Shown here in pieces: positions 9,117 through 17,418 of a stretch of DNA of 64,000 nucleotides (position 1 is its first letter; each line of letters starts with the position of its first letter). The notes under the pieces were generated by a model. It made no database searches, was not told the DNA's origin, and saw only the letters and a program-made list of their open reading frames with translations. The stretch is from contig NZ_CP051680.1 in the NCBI RefSeq assembly GCF_012849095.1, forward strand, positions 3,312,501 through 3,376,500, in the 5' to 3' direction. Source of the DNA: Cohnella herbarum (GTDB taxonomy: Bacteria > Bacillota > Bacilli > Paenibacillales > Paenibacillaceae). A program made the position numbers and the translations under genes.

Positions 9117-10214
9117 ATGCCCCATTACAATCGAAAGATATTGTCCACGCCCTTGAGAGATGCCGGACTCGTAGAATTCGCAGCGGACGATCTTGGTTTC
9201 CGAAACATCATAAACGACGCGATCGCCGAATGCGCTCAGCTTGAAGAAAATAAGCTTGCTATGCGTTACGACAATCATCGCCAACTTCTTCAACTGCTAA
9301 GCAAGCTGCAGAGAAACGTCCCCACCGAAGATGCCCGAGCTATTCAATGTCGGATTTCTTACGGGGAGCATGACGAAAAACCGGCAATTGAGCATAAAGA
9401 TAAAGGCAATGTCATGCACTCCCCAGAGGACGGTTGGATCGCGCTTTCCGGTCTATTCGGCGAGGTTAGCGGGCGAAGCGTGTCCGAATATATTCTGCAT
9501 CGCTTGTTCACCACGTATTTACAGCCGATCGTACAGCCAAGCGGTCGTATAGTCGGATATGAGTTCTTGATGCGGCCCTTGCCGGAACAGATGCCCTTTC
9601 GTCCGGCAGAACTATTCCGGGAAGCAAGTAAAATCGGTCAGCACTCCTTCCTGGATCGAGCGGCCAGACATTCGGCCATACAATTGGGCGCATCGCACCT
9701 TCCAAGAGGGATTAAACGTTTCGTTAATTTCCTCCCATCTTCCCTGCACGATCCGGAACAGTGCCTGAATTGCACGTTTCAAGCGATGGAGGATGCGGAA
9801 ACCGACCCGAGCGACTATGTATTCGAGGTCATGGAGACGGAACCGCTCGACGATCCTCGTCTGCAGCAAGTATTCGACATTTATCGGAATAGAGGAGTAA
9901 GACTCGCGTTAGACGACGTTGGCCAGGGTTTCGCGACATTGGATGCGGTAGAACGATTGCAGCCCGACTACGTGAAAATGGATCGCAAATGGGTCAGCCG
10001 ATGCGACGGGGATACCGATAAACAGCGATATATCGAAGGTTTATTGGAACGGGTATCCCGCTTCAACGGCGTCGTGCTCGCCGAAGGCGTCGAACGCGCA
10101 GAAGAATGGAATTATTTACGAGGAGCCGGCGTGCCATTATTTCAAGGATATCTCTTCGGACGCGCTTCTCCCGTTCCCGGCGATGCAACGGCCAATCTTA
10201 TCATGACCAAATGA
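9117..10214 (+). CDS. EAL-domain protein, probable c-di-GMP phosphodiesterase
   Basis: The 365-residue protein has a roughly 130-residue N-terminal region without recognised fold and a C-terminal EAL domain (about 130-360). The signature is EFLMR in place of EALLR. Residues expected for metal binding and catalysis are present: Asn in RFVNFLP, Glu in FEVMETE, the Asp pair in LALDDVGQG, Lys in YVKMDRKW, Glu in LAEGVER and Gln in FQGYLFG. It may therefore hydrolyse c-di-GMP to pGpG. There is no membrane segment. Two adjacent ATGs exist (9114, 9117); the second is better spaced from AAAGGAGG. It connects with the c-di-GMP circuit at 25-27.6 kb. Confidence 0.85.
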   Translation: MPHYNRKILSTPLRDAGLVEFAADDLGFRNIINDAIAECAQLEENKLAMRYDNHRQLLQLLSKLQRNVPTEDARAIQCRISYGEHDEKPAIEHKDKGNVMHSPEDGWIALSGLFGEVSGRSVSEYILHRLFTTYLQPIVQPSGRIVGYEFLMRPLPEQMPFRPAELFREASKIGQHSFLDRAARHSAIQLGASHLPRGIKRFVNFLPSSLHDPEQCLNCTFQAMEDAETDPSDYVFEVMETEPLDDPRLQQVFDIYRNRGVRLALDDVGQGFATLDAVERLQPDYVKMDRKWVSRCDGDTDKQRYIEGLLERVSRFNGVVLAEGVERAEEWNYLRGAGVPLFQGYLFGRASPVPGDATANLIMTK

Positions 10215-10235
10215 CCATATGACCATATGAACTAA

Positions 10236-10292
10236 CGAAAAAGCACCCGAGAATCTCTCGTTAGAACGAGAACCTCGGGTGCGTTTCTATTA
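10236..10292. terminator. Bidirectional terminator
   Basis: The stem GCACCCGAG / CTCGGGTGC, with an inner CTCTCGTT/AACGAGA pairing and flanking A and T runs, lies between the convergent EAL gene and the IDEAL gene. Confidence 0.8.
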
Positions 10293-10673
10293 GATCCAAG
10301 CCTTCAGATTGACTTGCCGGATAAACTCCTCGCGGCTAAGCACTTCCTTGCTGGCCTCTTCGACGGGTTGCTCCTCTTCCTTGCCGCCGTTCATGATTCG
10401 CTTAAACAGCTCCTCATTGCGGGTGACTAAGGCGAAATCGATAAGCGCCTCCCTCTCGATGCGGTCGACCTCAAGCTCTAGTAATGTCTCTTCCAGCTCG
10501 ATATCTTCGCCTGGCACGTAAAACTGTCTATTTGCTTTCGGTACACGAATAATATAATCGAACGCGCTATCGTTATTTCGGTCATAGGCGATGACGTACC
10601 CATATTCGCCCAAAGGCAAATTTTGCTCAAACCGGTCATCCACGATGACGATTTTCTCCCCCAGCTTCAGCAT
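10290..10673 (-). CDS. Small IDEAL-domain-type protein
   Basis: This 127-residue protein begins with a beta-rich region (about 1-55) and contains ALIDFALVTRNEELFKRI at about 76-93, which fits the short IDEAL domain of small Firmicutes proteins (LID-AL---DEE-F). The role of that domain is unsettled. A long acidic stretch surrounds it. The ribosome site is AAGGGGAG. It is a single gene, convergent with the EAL gene. Confidence 0.6.
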   Translation of the reverse strand: MLKLGEKIVIVDDRFEQNLPLGEYGYVIAYDRNNDSAFDYIIRVPKANRQFYVPGEDIELEETLLELEVDRIEREALIDFALVTRNEELFKRIMNGGKEEEQPVEEASKEVLSREEFIRQVNLKAWI

Positions 10674-10775
10674 ACCGATTCTCCCCTTCCTATGCTTCCG
10701 GTAATACTACTATCCTACTAGAAAAGCATTACCTTATGCAAATGGAGTCGTATTTAGGCTGACTAAGAGAGTGAT

Positions 10776-11549
10776 TTATCCTTTCTTCCTTATTCCCGCC
10801 CCTTTGGCCGCAACCCATAGCAACGCCGGAATACAGATCCCCGTAACGATCGCGGCGCCCAACCAACTGGGCGAAATTCCGGTCGTCAATCTGGACATCG
10901 CCGCGGCGTCGAGACCGGATGGCAGCCAGGAGAGCTCATTTTCGAATAGACCGCGCACAAGTTGCAGTGCGATCGCGCCTGCGAAGGCAACGAATGCGGC
11001 CGCGGCGGGAGAACGGAGCAAGGCGCTGCTCGCGATCGTGATCGTACCGATGAACACAAGCCAGATATAATATAAAAACGCGGAAAAAAGGACGTCGCCC
11101 GAAATCGGTATGCCGATTAATAGATTCGTGTAATACCATGCTCCGCCAAACCCTAAACCAAACGAAAACGCGATAATCAGGCATAACATGACCCATTTGG
11201 ATGTCACGTAGGCAAGCGGGGAAACCGGCTTGACGAGTATCCAATCGGCCGTGCCGTTACGCTTCTCTCCGGCTATCGTTCCCATGAACGCCAGACATAC
11301 GGCCAGCAACCCCATTGTACCGAACTGGCTTAACGTTTGCGCCATTACCTCGCCGGGAGTAGGAACCGGAATCTGAATAACCGTGCCTTCGGGCAGATTA
11401 CCGGCCGAGGCAAGGATATCGGGCATGAACTTTGCCGTAAGCGGTTGGATGATACCGAGCAATAGAAATACCGCCGGCAACCAAATTAATTTAGCCGATC
11501 TGACGGCTTCTCGCCATTCTTTATGAAGCAATATCCCGAAACCGCTCAT
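10776..11549 (-). CDS. yxlG: YxlG-like ABC-2 type permease
   Basis: The 257-residue protein has six predicted transmembrane segments and an N-terminal FGILLHKEWREAVRSAKL region typical of ABC-2 permeases. A conserved EKRNGTADWILVKPVSP loop follows the second segment. It should form the membrane channel for the ATPase encoded upstream, with which it overlaps by ATGA (start 11549, ATPase stop 11546); this favours MSGFGILL over the ATG eight codons earlier. In Bacillus subtilis yxlF-yxlG encode the ABC transporter of the sigY operon; the order here is the same. The substrate is unknown. Confidence 0.85.
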   Translation of the reverse strand: MSGFGILLHKEWREAVRSAKLIWLPAVFLLLGIIQPLTAKFMPDILASAGNLPEGTVIQIPVPTPGEVMAQTLSQFGTMGLLAVCLAFMGTIAGEKRNGTADWILVKPVSPLAYVTSKWVMLCLIIAFSFGLGFGGAWYYTNLLIGIPISGDVLFSAFLYYIWLVFIGTITIASSALLRSPAAAAFVAFAGAIALQLVRGLFENELSWLPSGLDAAAMSRLTTGISPSWLGAAIVTGICIPALLWVAAKGAGIRKKG

Positions 11550-12463
11550 ATCTGCACCGCCTCGACGAACCATTGCTCGAGCGATTTGCGGCTGACCTCG
11601 AAGGTTAGCAGCTTCACTCCTTCATCAAGAGCGCTTCGAAGCACCCGATCTCTTACGGAATCCATTTCGTTGGTGTGGATGCGACATTGGCATTTCCCGC
11701 CTTCCGCTTCAACTTTCAACACGCCCGGAATTCGTTCTAATCTCCCGATCCAGTCGTTCGCTCCTCTTCCTTCCTCGACGACGATATTCAAGTAGGGATT
11801 GCCTGCGGATAAGCGCAAATGTTCCATCTCCCCCTGCAACATGACGCTGCCTCTATTCATTAAGATCAGCTCATCGCATACTTGCTCCGCATCGTGAAGC
11901 ACGTGGGTGGAGAGTACGATCGTCATCTCCCGCTTCCAATAGTGCAACATCGTCAGCACGTCGCGTCTTCCGATCGGATCCAATGCGGATACGGGCTCAT
12001 CCAACAGCAGCAAGCGGGGACGATGAACGACAGCTTGGGCCAAACCCAGCCGCTGCTTCATTCCCCCGGAGTATCCGGAAACCCGACGATGGGCCGCTTC
12101 TTTCAAACCCGCGGTTTCCAGCAATTGTTTGCCGCGCTCCGTTGCTTCCTTGGAAGATAAACCGCATAACCGGCCAGCGGTAACCATCGTCTCGAGTCCG
12201 GTCATCCAACCGAAAAAAGCCGGCTGTTGCGGGAGAAAACCCATCCAACGGCGCCTGTCCTCGTTAAGTTCCTTATTCATTGAGAGCGTGCCGGATGTCG
12301 GATCCAATAATCCCGCCATAATGGATAACGTCGTCGTTTTCCCGGCCCCGTTAGGTCCTAGCAAGGCTATGCAACGATTATCTCCGATGACGAAGTCGGC
12401 TTGACGAAGCGCTTCGGTATTTCCGTATCTGCGGGATAAGCCTTCTGCTTTTAGTAGATACAT
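11546..12463 (-). CDS. yxlF: YxlF-like ABC transporter ATPase
   Basis: This 305-residue ATPase has Walker A GPNGAGKTT, the Q-loop FLPQQPAFFGW, signature YSGGMKQRLGLAQ, Walker B LLLLDEPVSALD and the switch His in LSTHVLHDAEQ. A C-terminal domain of about 85 residues follows. It pairs with the permease immediately downstream. It starts two bases after the YxlE-like gene, within the six-gene sigY operon. In Bacillus this transporter is linked to resistance against a toxic effect that induces sigma-Y. Confidence 0.92.
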   Translation of the reverse strand: MYLLKAEGLSRRYGNTEALRQADFVIGDNRCIALLGPNGAGKTTTLSIMAGLLDPTSGTLSMNKELNEDRRRWMGFLPQQPAFFGWMTGLETMVTAGRLCGLSSKEATERGKQLLETAGLKEAAHRRVSGYSGGMKQRLGLAQAVVHRPRLLLLDEPVSALDPIGRRDVLTMLHYWKREMTIVLSTHVLHDAEQVCDELILMNRGSVMLQGEMEHLRLSAGNPYLNIVVEEGRGANDWIGRLERIPGVLKVEAEGGKCQCRIHTNEMDSVRDRVLRSALDEGVKLLTFEVSRKSLEQWFVEAVQI

Positions 12464-12465
12464 GC

Positions 12466-12660
12466 TCAGTTCTCCTTCCTCCCAAACGCGAAAAACAATA
12501 TCGGTCCTATGATGTTAACGAAGATGATTACGAGAACCCATACCCATTTCTTTCCCCGAACGGAACTCGCCCGATATAAATAGGTCAACGCCGTCGCCAT
12601 CAAAATAAGCTGAATGAGGAACACGGGAAGCAACAGCATAATCAAATCGGATTTATCCAT
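12466..12660 (-). CDS. yxlE: YxlE-like PLDc_N small membrane protein
   Basis: This 64-residue protein has two transmembrane helices and the C-terminal NIIGPILFFAFGRKE motif of the phospholipase-D-nuclease N-terminal (PLDc_N) family. In Bacillus the corresponding YxlE is a negative regulator of sigma-Y. It overlaps the YxlD-like gene by eight bases and precedes the ATPase gene by two. Confidence 0.85.
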   Translation of the reverse strand: MDKSDLIMLLLPVFLIQLILMATALTYLYRASSVRGKKWVWVLVIIFVNIIGPILFFAFGRKEN

Positions 12661-12910
12661 CGTTCATCCCTCCATCTTCTCGTTCGGCACTTTCTGCGGC
12701 TATCAGTCCGCGTTTACGGTTTCTCCGCCATTGCAACAGCAAATATACGAGCGTAGGACAAGGAAATTGCGTTAATCCCCATAGTCCCCAGAACCACGCT
12801 CTTCCCCCCCGGCTTCGGGCATGCAAGAACAGCACCGTGCTTTGCGACAGCAGTAGAAGACCGATGCAAGTCCACAGCCACCAACTTACTTGCGCGGATG
12901 CTTCATTCAT
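12653..12910 (-). CDS. yxlD: YxlD-like small membrane protein, sigma-Y regulator
   Basis: An 85-residue protein with two transmembrane segments (about 9-29 and 38-60), an Arg/Gly-rich short loop and an acidic C-terminal tail. Identification with Bacillus YxlD, a sigma-Y modulator, rests mainly on position between YxlC-like and YxlE-like genes, size and topology. It overlaps both neighbours by eight bases. Confidence 0.75.
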   Translation of the reverse strand: MNEASAQVSWWLWTCIGLLLLSQSTVLFLHARSRGGRAWFWGLWGLTQFPCPTLVYLLLQWRRNRKRGLIAAESAEREDGGMNDG

Positions 12911-13241
12911 ACGTCGATGCCCCCTTGCGCCATGAAGATTTGAATTCGTTAATCGCCAGAGGGATACCTACGATTACGGATACTCCTTGCAGCAACCAGA
13001 ACCATACCGACATTCCCGAGCCGAGGAAAATAAAGCCCGAAACGAACGGCACGGCTACCAACCAGAAAAAAAGTAAATCTCGCCATAGGCGACGCTTGCT
13101 TACCCGGCGTTGTCTCCGGACTAACGATTCCCATACGTCCAACGATTCCGGAGTCGCGGGATACGTTCGGTCTAGCTTTTCCCAATCCCGTTGCAATTCC
13201 GAAATGAGTTCATTGTCTTGATTCTGATCAGTAGGCTTCAT
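12903..13241 (-). CDS. yxlC: YxlC-like anti-sigma-Y protein
   Basis: This 112-residue protein has a charged cytoplasmic N-terminus (about 1-55) with WEKLDRTYPATPESLDVWE, then two transmembrane segments (about 56-77 and 80-97). Size, topology and position directly after the sigma factor gene, with a 14-base overlap, match Bacillus YxlC (DUF5345), which represses sigma-Y. The N-terminal helix is the likely sigma-binding part. Confidence 0.8.
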   Translation of the reverse strand: MKPTDQNQDNELISELQRDWEKLDRTYPATPESLDVWESLVRRQRRVSKRRLWRDLLFFWLVAVPFVSGFIFLGSGMSVWFWLLQGVSVIVGIPLAINEFKSSWRKGASTYE

Positions 13242-13761
13242 CCTTGTCTCGCTCCTCTCTGACTTTTCGAATGACGTAATGAATTCTCGATTTGACCGTA
13301 CCCGGCGGGAGGGACATCATCTGTCCGATTTCTTCGTAGGTATATCCGTAATAGTGCTTGAGGACAAGCGGGATTCGGTCTTCATTCGCAAGATTCTCCA
13401 AGCTTGATAGCAACTCGGTCCATTCCGCGCCTCGAGATTCCGTCTCCCATTGCAAAGCGGAAATATTGGAATGTTGCATTAAGCTTTCCCGTTCTCTTTT
13501 GCGTTTACGAAGATAATCGAGATACAATCGCGTGCCGATCGTAATAAGCCACGACGAGAACTTGGAGCTGCCATCGTATCTATCGATCTTCTCGATCGCA
13601 CGAATCATCGTCTCTTGGGTAATATCCTCCGCTATCGAACGATTCATCGTCGCTTTGAGCAAATAATGGAACACGATCCCGTAGTGTTCTCGGAGCAACG
13701 AAGCCAGCTCGTCAGGCCGGATTCGTCCGGTGCGTGAATGGCTAGGGATAGATTGCGGCAT
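13228..13761 (-). CDS. sigY: ECF RNA polymerase sigma factor SigY
   Basis: The 177-residue ECF sigma factor contains region 2 (AEDITQETMIRAIEKIDRYDG, then KFSSWLITIGTRLYLDYLRKRKRE) and region 4 (LVLKHYYGYTYEEIGQMMSL ... GTVKSRIHYVIRKVREE). The KFSSWL and LKHYYGYTYEEI stretches resemble Bacillus SigY. It heads a six-gene overlapping operon with anti-sigma and ABC genes in the Bacillus order. AAGGAGGTGG lies 15 bases upstream of the ATG. An ECF-type promoter at 13820-13845 suggests autoregulation. Confidence 0.88.
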   Translation of the reverse strand: MPQSIPSHSRTGRIRPDELASLLREHYGIVFHYLLKATMNRSIAEDITQETMIRAIEKIDRYDGSSKFSSWLITIGTRLYLDYLRKRKRERESLMQHSNISALQWETESRGAEWTELLSSLENLANEDRIPLVLKHYYGYTYEEIGQMMSLPPGTVKSRIHYVIRKVREERDKDEAY

Positions 13762-13819
13762 GCGGTTTGACTTCCACCTCCTTAAGGAATTCGTGTTGGC
13801 TCTCTAAGAATGCAATTAA

Positions 13820-13845
13820 TACGTTTCCCAAACGCGAATCGTTCA
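13820..13845 (-). promoter_or_regulatory. Candidate autoregulatory sigma-Y promoter
   Basis: On the minus strand TGAACG (13845-13840), a 16-base spacer and CGTA (13823-13820) lie 59 bases upstream of sigY. This fits the ECF pattern (-35 with GAAC, -10 with CGT) and the TGAACG-type element reported for Bacillus sigma-Y. Confidence 0.6.
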
Positions 13846-13851
13846 AGCCGA

Positions 13852-13891
13852 CAAAAAAATAACGATAACCCTATTCCGGTTATCGTTATTG
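13852..13891 (-). terminator. Terminator of the M24 peptidase gene
   Basis: On the minus strand AATAACGATAACC pairs with GGTTATCGTTATT, followed by TTTTTG. It insulates the sigma-Y promoter a few bases downstream. Confidence 0.9.
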
Positions 13892-13894
13892 CGC

Positions 13895-15103
13895 TCAAGG
13901 CAAAACATAAATTTTGTCCGGAGACACCGTTAGCTCCTTGCATCCGGTGTCCGTAATGAGGTACGTATTCTCCACGCCGACGACGCCTCGACCCGGAAAC
14001 GTGAACTTAGGTTCGACCGCGATCGTCATTCCCGGTTCCAGCGGGGTCCGGAAACCTCGCGCAAGCACCGGCCACTCGTCGATCTCGAGTCCGATCCCAT
14101 GCCCGAGGAATTTAACTTGATCACGGCCATACCCCATAAAATGCTGCGACAATCCTGCGGCTTTCGCCATCTCTACGGCTTGGGAATAAATATCTTCCGG
14201 GATCGCGCCCGGCCGGAGCGACCGTTCGCTGACCCTCATGATCTCGGCGGCGGTATCGTATGCGGCGAGCAGATCAGGATCAAGCTCGCCAATAACAACC
14301 GTTCGCGTCTGGTCGATCACGTAACCATCGACGCAACAACCGATATCGATCAGTATCGGTTCATTGCGGCCGATCGGGCGAAGACTGACGCTCTTCGGCG
14401 CAGCCGGAGATAGTCCCCTTCCCCCTGCGGGACCGTCGAAATACGAAGGTTCCGCCGCAGCTTCTCCCGCCGCGACGATACCGGTCATAATCTCTTGATT
14501 GTAGTTTCTCATCCTCATCAATCCGATATGCCCGTTTCTTCGGATAGAATATTCGATAACGGCCATGAGATCGAGCTCCGTCATCCCTTCGCTTAAACTT
14601 GCTAAGCCCGCCTCAAGAGCGGACGCAACGACCTCGGCCGCGTGAGTAATCCGACCGATCTCGTAAGATGATTTAACGCTCCGATCGTTCCTCAGAATTG
14701 CGGAAGCATCGGTCAATCGTACCTGCGGAATCGTATCGGCAAGCCGAAGATACAATTGGGCAGGCATCACGTCCAGATCCGCTCCTACAAGTGGTAGCTC
14801 GTCCGATGTTGCCCCTAAAGCAGGGTAATCTGCTTCTAGCTGCTTGCCGAAAGAACGAAACGAGCCAAGCTCGACGGTTCGAACATGCGATTCGTTAAGC
14901 GCTCTTTCCAAGCTTCTTCGGACATAATAAGTAGGCTCGCCCTTCACAGGCATATACAGATAACCGGTTTGCATCGAACCGGTATAATAGTAGATCCCAA
15001 CGTTCTGCGTGACCAAACAGCCTTCCAGACCGTTTTCGGTTAATTTTTGTTGCAGCCTGAGCTTCCGTAACAACCACTCGTCTTGCGGCGGGTTAACATG
15101 CAT
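13895..15103 (-). CDS. M24-family Xaa-Pro peptidase-like protein
   Basis: The 402-residue protein has a creatinase-like N-terminal domain (about 10-160) and a pita-bread metallopeptidase domain (about 165-400). All five dinuclear metal ligands are visible: Asp in ILIDIGC, Asp in YVIDQTR, His in LGHGIGLEID, Glu in VEPKF and Glu in VENTY. It should cleave dipeptides or N-terminal Xaa-Pro bonds. The sequence PAGGRGLSPAAPKS is an insertion before the first ligand. It is a single gene with its own terminator. Confidence 0.92.
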   Translation of the reverse strand: MHVNPPQDEWLLRKLRLQQKLTENGLEGCLVTQNVGIYYYTGSMQTGYLYMPVKGEPTYYVRRSLERALNESHVRTVELGSFRSFGKQLEADYPALGATSDELPLVGADLDVMPAQLYLRLADTIPQVRLTDASAILRNDRSVKSSYEIGRITHAAEVVASALEAGLASLSEGMTELDLMAVIEYSIRRNGHIGLMRMRNYNQEIMTGIVAAGEAAAEPSYFDGPAGGRGLSPAAPKSVSLRPIGRNEPILIDIGCCVDGYVIDQTRTVVIGELDPDLLAAYDTAAEIMRVSERSLRPGAIPEDIYSQAVEMAKAAGLSQHFMGYGRDQVKFLGHGIGLEIDEWPVLARGFRTPLEPGMTIAVEPKFTFPGRGVVGVENTYLITDTGCKELTVSPDKIYVLP

Positions 15104-15235
15104 TCCAATGACGCCCCTTCGAATTGTTCCAATTGACTATAATTAGAACAAAGTTGCGACAGGACGTCAACAGACCGCATTTCACCCAACGGTTCAACAA
15201 GAACCCCAACAACGCCGAGAATTTAGAACTAACCC

Positions 15236-15718
15236 TCAAAACACCAGTTCCGCCGAACCTTTCAAATCCCATTCCACGGGAGCAAGCACGCCGAACAGAC
15301 GTGGATATTTCACGTGTACGATCAATACGATCCCAGGACGATCCAGCGTCACTTCATAATCGAATAGGGAATTGCGGTACGTATAAGGAAAACCGGCATC
15401 CTCGTTTATGATCTCGAACACAAGCACCTCCACCGCCTCTCTGAGGAAACTGCCAGGCAACGGTTGAAGCTCGGCATCCAGTGATAGATTCTCGCGCAAA
15501 TAAGTTAGGGTCGCTTCTTCGGCAAGCTCGGCCTGAATCGAAATCACGCCCATCTCCAGCTTGTCCCGGTCCATTTGCTGTGCGGCGGCATGCGCGGCTC
15601 GGTCGACTGCCCGCTTGGCGTCATGTACCGTGCCCATCGCGATCTCTTCATCCATCTGCAACGCATGCAGCATCCACCAAACGACGATCATAAGCACGCT
15701 GAACAATAACTTAGCCAT
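15236..15718 (-). CDS. Last gene of Tad operon, membrane-anchored protein
   Basis: A 160-residue protein with one N-terminal hydrophobic helix (about 3-18), an Ala/Arg-rich amphipathic region, then a mixed beta-rich domain. No known domain was recognised. Position as the ninth and last gene of the Tad operon, 20 bases after the pseudopilin-like gene, and the pilin-like helix-plus-globular layout suggest a minor pilin or pilus assembly part (inference). Confidence 0.6.
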   Translation of the reverse strand: MAKLLFSVLMIVVWWMLHALQMDEEIAMGTVHDAKRAVDRAAHAAAQQMDRDKLEMGVISIQAELAEEATLTYLRENLSLDAELQPLPGSFLREAVEVLVFEIINEDAGFPYTYRNSLFDYEVTLDRPGIVLIVHVKYPRLFGVLAPVEWDLKGSAELVF

Positions 15719-15738
15719 ATGTCGGTGTCTACTCCTTA

Positions 15739-16170
15739 CTATTGGCTAGGGACATACTCGCTCATCTTCATTCCTCCGCCGGCGATCCGGGCGTCCGCGG
15801 AAGGCGGGGCTAAACCGATCAGACGATCGATATTGAGCAAATTATCGTACGGATAAGTGATCCGCAGCCGAATTCCCGTCCCCCTTAGTAAAGGAGAGGC
15901 CGCGTTATCCGCCGGTGCTCCCGTGGTGGAGATCACTTCATATTGAAGCGAGGCCGCGGAAAACCCATATTCCGATAACCGATTCCGCGACTCCTCAACC
16001 ATTCTGCCGTCAATATAACCGTATCTTCCGCTTGCGCCGATTTCCAGCATATAGTCCGCTTCTTGTTGAAGCAGCGCTTGCCGAATGACTAGCACGTGTT
16101 TGTAGATCGGAGAGAACATCAGCCAGCAAAACAATGAAGCGAACATTACGAACACGAGCAGTTGCTTCAC
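15739..16170 (-). CDS. TadE-like pseudopilin candidate
   Basis: A 143-residue protein with an N-terminal transmembrane helix (about 3-22) and an extracytoplasmic domain. The layout fits TadE/TadF-type minor pilins, though no canonical prepilin cleavage motif is seen. The start is GTG and overlaps the preceding small gene's stop by GTGA, indicating translational coupling. Confidence 0.6.
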   Translation of the reverse strand: MKQLLVFVMFASLFCWLMFSPIYKHVLVIRQALLQQEADYMLEIGASGRYGYIDGRMVEESRNRLSEYGFSAASLQYEVISTTGAPADNAASPLLRGTGIRLRITYPYDNLLNIDRLIGLAPPSADARIAGGGMKMSEYVPSQ

Positions 16171-16313
16171 GGGCTAATCCGCGAAATATGATCCGCCATC
16201 CGTCCTCCGGAAGTCTCTATCTGCTCCCTAGTCCCTCCGTCTCCTTGCGCGATCGAGGAATAGAGTAACGCTACCGTAACGATAAGCAACATCGTCATTA
16301 ATAATTGTCGCAT
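16167..16313 (-). CDS. Small Tad-operon membrane peptide, 48 aa, paralogue 2
   Basis: The gene encodes 48 residues starting MRQLLMTMLLIV with one N-terminal hydrophobic helix, then a polar tail with GTREQIETSGGR. It has a strong GGGGAGGAGG ribosome site. It is clearly related to the neighbouring 49-residue product (shared MR-L-----IV-AL ... IAQ or VAQ ... GTR--IET-G). The size is that of Flp pilins, but the typical Flp cleavage and Glu-Tyr motif is absent. It may be a pilin-like or assembly peptide. Confidence 0.75.
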   Translation of the reverse strand: MRQLLMTMLLIVTVALLYSSIAQGDGGTREQIETSGGRMADHISRISP

Positions 16314-16334
16314 CCTAATCCTCCTCCCCTTCTC

Positions 16335-16484
16335 TTATGGCTCCATGTTTCCGAGCGTCGTATTAGCCGTGGTGCCGTGCGTCTCGATACGCGCTCGCGT
16401 TCCCGTATTATCCTGGGCCACGATTGAATTGAACATCAGCGCAACGACGATCAGCATCATTACCGTAATTAGAATGTTTCTCAT
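16335..16484 (-). CDS. Small Tad-operon membrane peptide, 49 aa, paralogue 1
   Basis: The gene encodes 49 residues beginning MRNILITVMMLIVV, a single hydrophobic helix followed by a polar tail with GTRARIETHG. The AAGGGAGG ribosome site is ideal. It sits between tadC and its paralogue, so the pair looks like a tandem duplication. Both may be Flp-like structural subunits of the pilus, since no other candidate major pilin is present in the operon; that is an inference. Confidence 0.75.
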   Translation of the reverse strand: MRNILITVMMLIVVALMFNSIVAQDNTGTRARIETHGTTANTTLGNMEP

Positions 16485-16509
16485 CCAAACACCTCCCTTC
16501 TATAGGTAA

Positions 16510-17403
16510 CTAAGGATTTAGGGCGTCGAAGAGCTTAGCCGCTTCTTGAACCCATGGATACAGAAAAATTTGAAACGTATACAAAATCGGAATCCCGGCC
16601 AACACGAACAAAAGGTAGGAAGTCGTCTCTTTCCGGCTGTCCTTCGCGAGCTCGATTTGCGCTTTATAATCGCGAACGATTTCCCGCAGCATATCGTAGA
16701 TTTCTTCGCTTTCGTTAAGCCTAAGAGATCTCATGCTTTCGGCAAACCCATAGGCTTCATCGGTTCCCAGCCTTTCCTTGAACCGTTTCAACGCCGAATC
16801 CGCATCATGGTACCATTCGTTCAGCAACAGCCCCATTTCGCCCCGGATATGCCGGGTCAGAACGAGGCATTTCATCAGTTTCCCATGAAGATGAAGCCTC
16901 GACCCCGTATAGTAAAGCAACTGGCTGCTCACCGCGACGATCTCCCGCCTAATCCGGTCTATTCTGTAGCGGCGTAGGGATTGAAGCCACATCCGATCGG
17001 AAACGATCAATCCGACGACAAGCAAGAGCGCAAAAAAGATATTCCAGCTTAATACGACGGATATTACGCCCTTCTCTTGCATGACGTACACGATTCCTCC
17101 GAAAAGCGGAAGCGTGAACAACAAGCAGCGGCGGTAGGCCAGGTATGCTTCGGGAGGATAACGAATGCCGCATCCCGCAAGCAGCATCCGCCTTTCTTGC
17201 AAGGCTACGCTATCCTTATCAGCTCCCCATATTTTCAACCACCACCTCGGAGTGTCCCGGGTATGCCAACCTCGCATATGAATTCGCCAGCGATTACGGG
17301 GAGCGAACGAGAGTCTCAAGATCAAGAAAATGCCGGCGAAAATGAGTACGAATTGGACAAAGCCGCCTATCCCGATAATGAGCGATTGCATGTAATCCGT
17401 CAT
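16510..17403 (-). CDS. tadC: TadC-like type II/IV secretion membrane protein
   Basis: The 297-residue protein is a T2SF-type (GspF) inner-membrane platform protein. Transmembrane segments lie near residues 8-28, 92-108, 113-131 and 268-290, and a central cytoplasmic helical region contains the GspF-like stretch ESMRSLRLNESEEIYDMLREIV. It lies 15 bases after tadB and pairs with it as the platform for TadA-driven pilus extrusion. Confidence 0.82.
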   Translation of the reverse strand: MTDYMQSLIIGIGGFVQFVLIFAGIFLILRLSFAPRNRWRIHMRGWHTRDTPRWWLKIWGADKDSVALQERRMLLAGCGIRYPPEAYLAYRRCLLFTLPLFGGIVYVMQEKGVISVVLSWNIFFALLLVVGLIVSDRMWLQSLRRYRIDRIRREIVAVSSQLLYYTGSRLHLHGKLMKCLVLTRHIRGEMGLLLNEWYHDADSALKRFKERLGTDEAYGFAESMRSLRLNESEEIYDMLREIVRDYKAQIELAKDSRKETTSYLLFVLAGIPILYTFQIFLYPWVQEAAKLFDALNP

Positions 17404-17418
17404 AGTCGCCCCCCTCTC

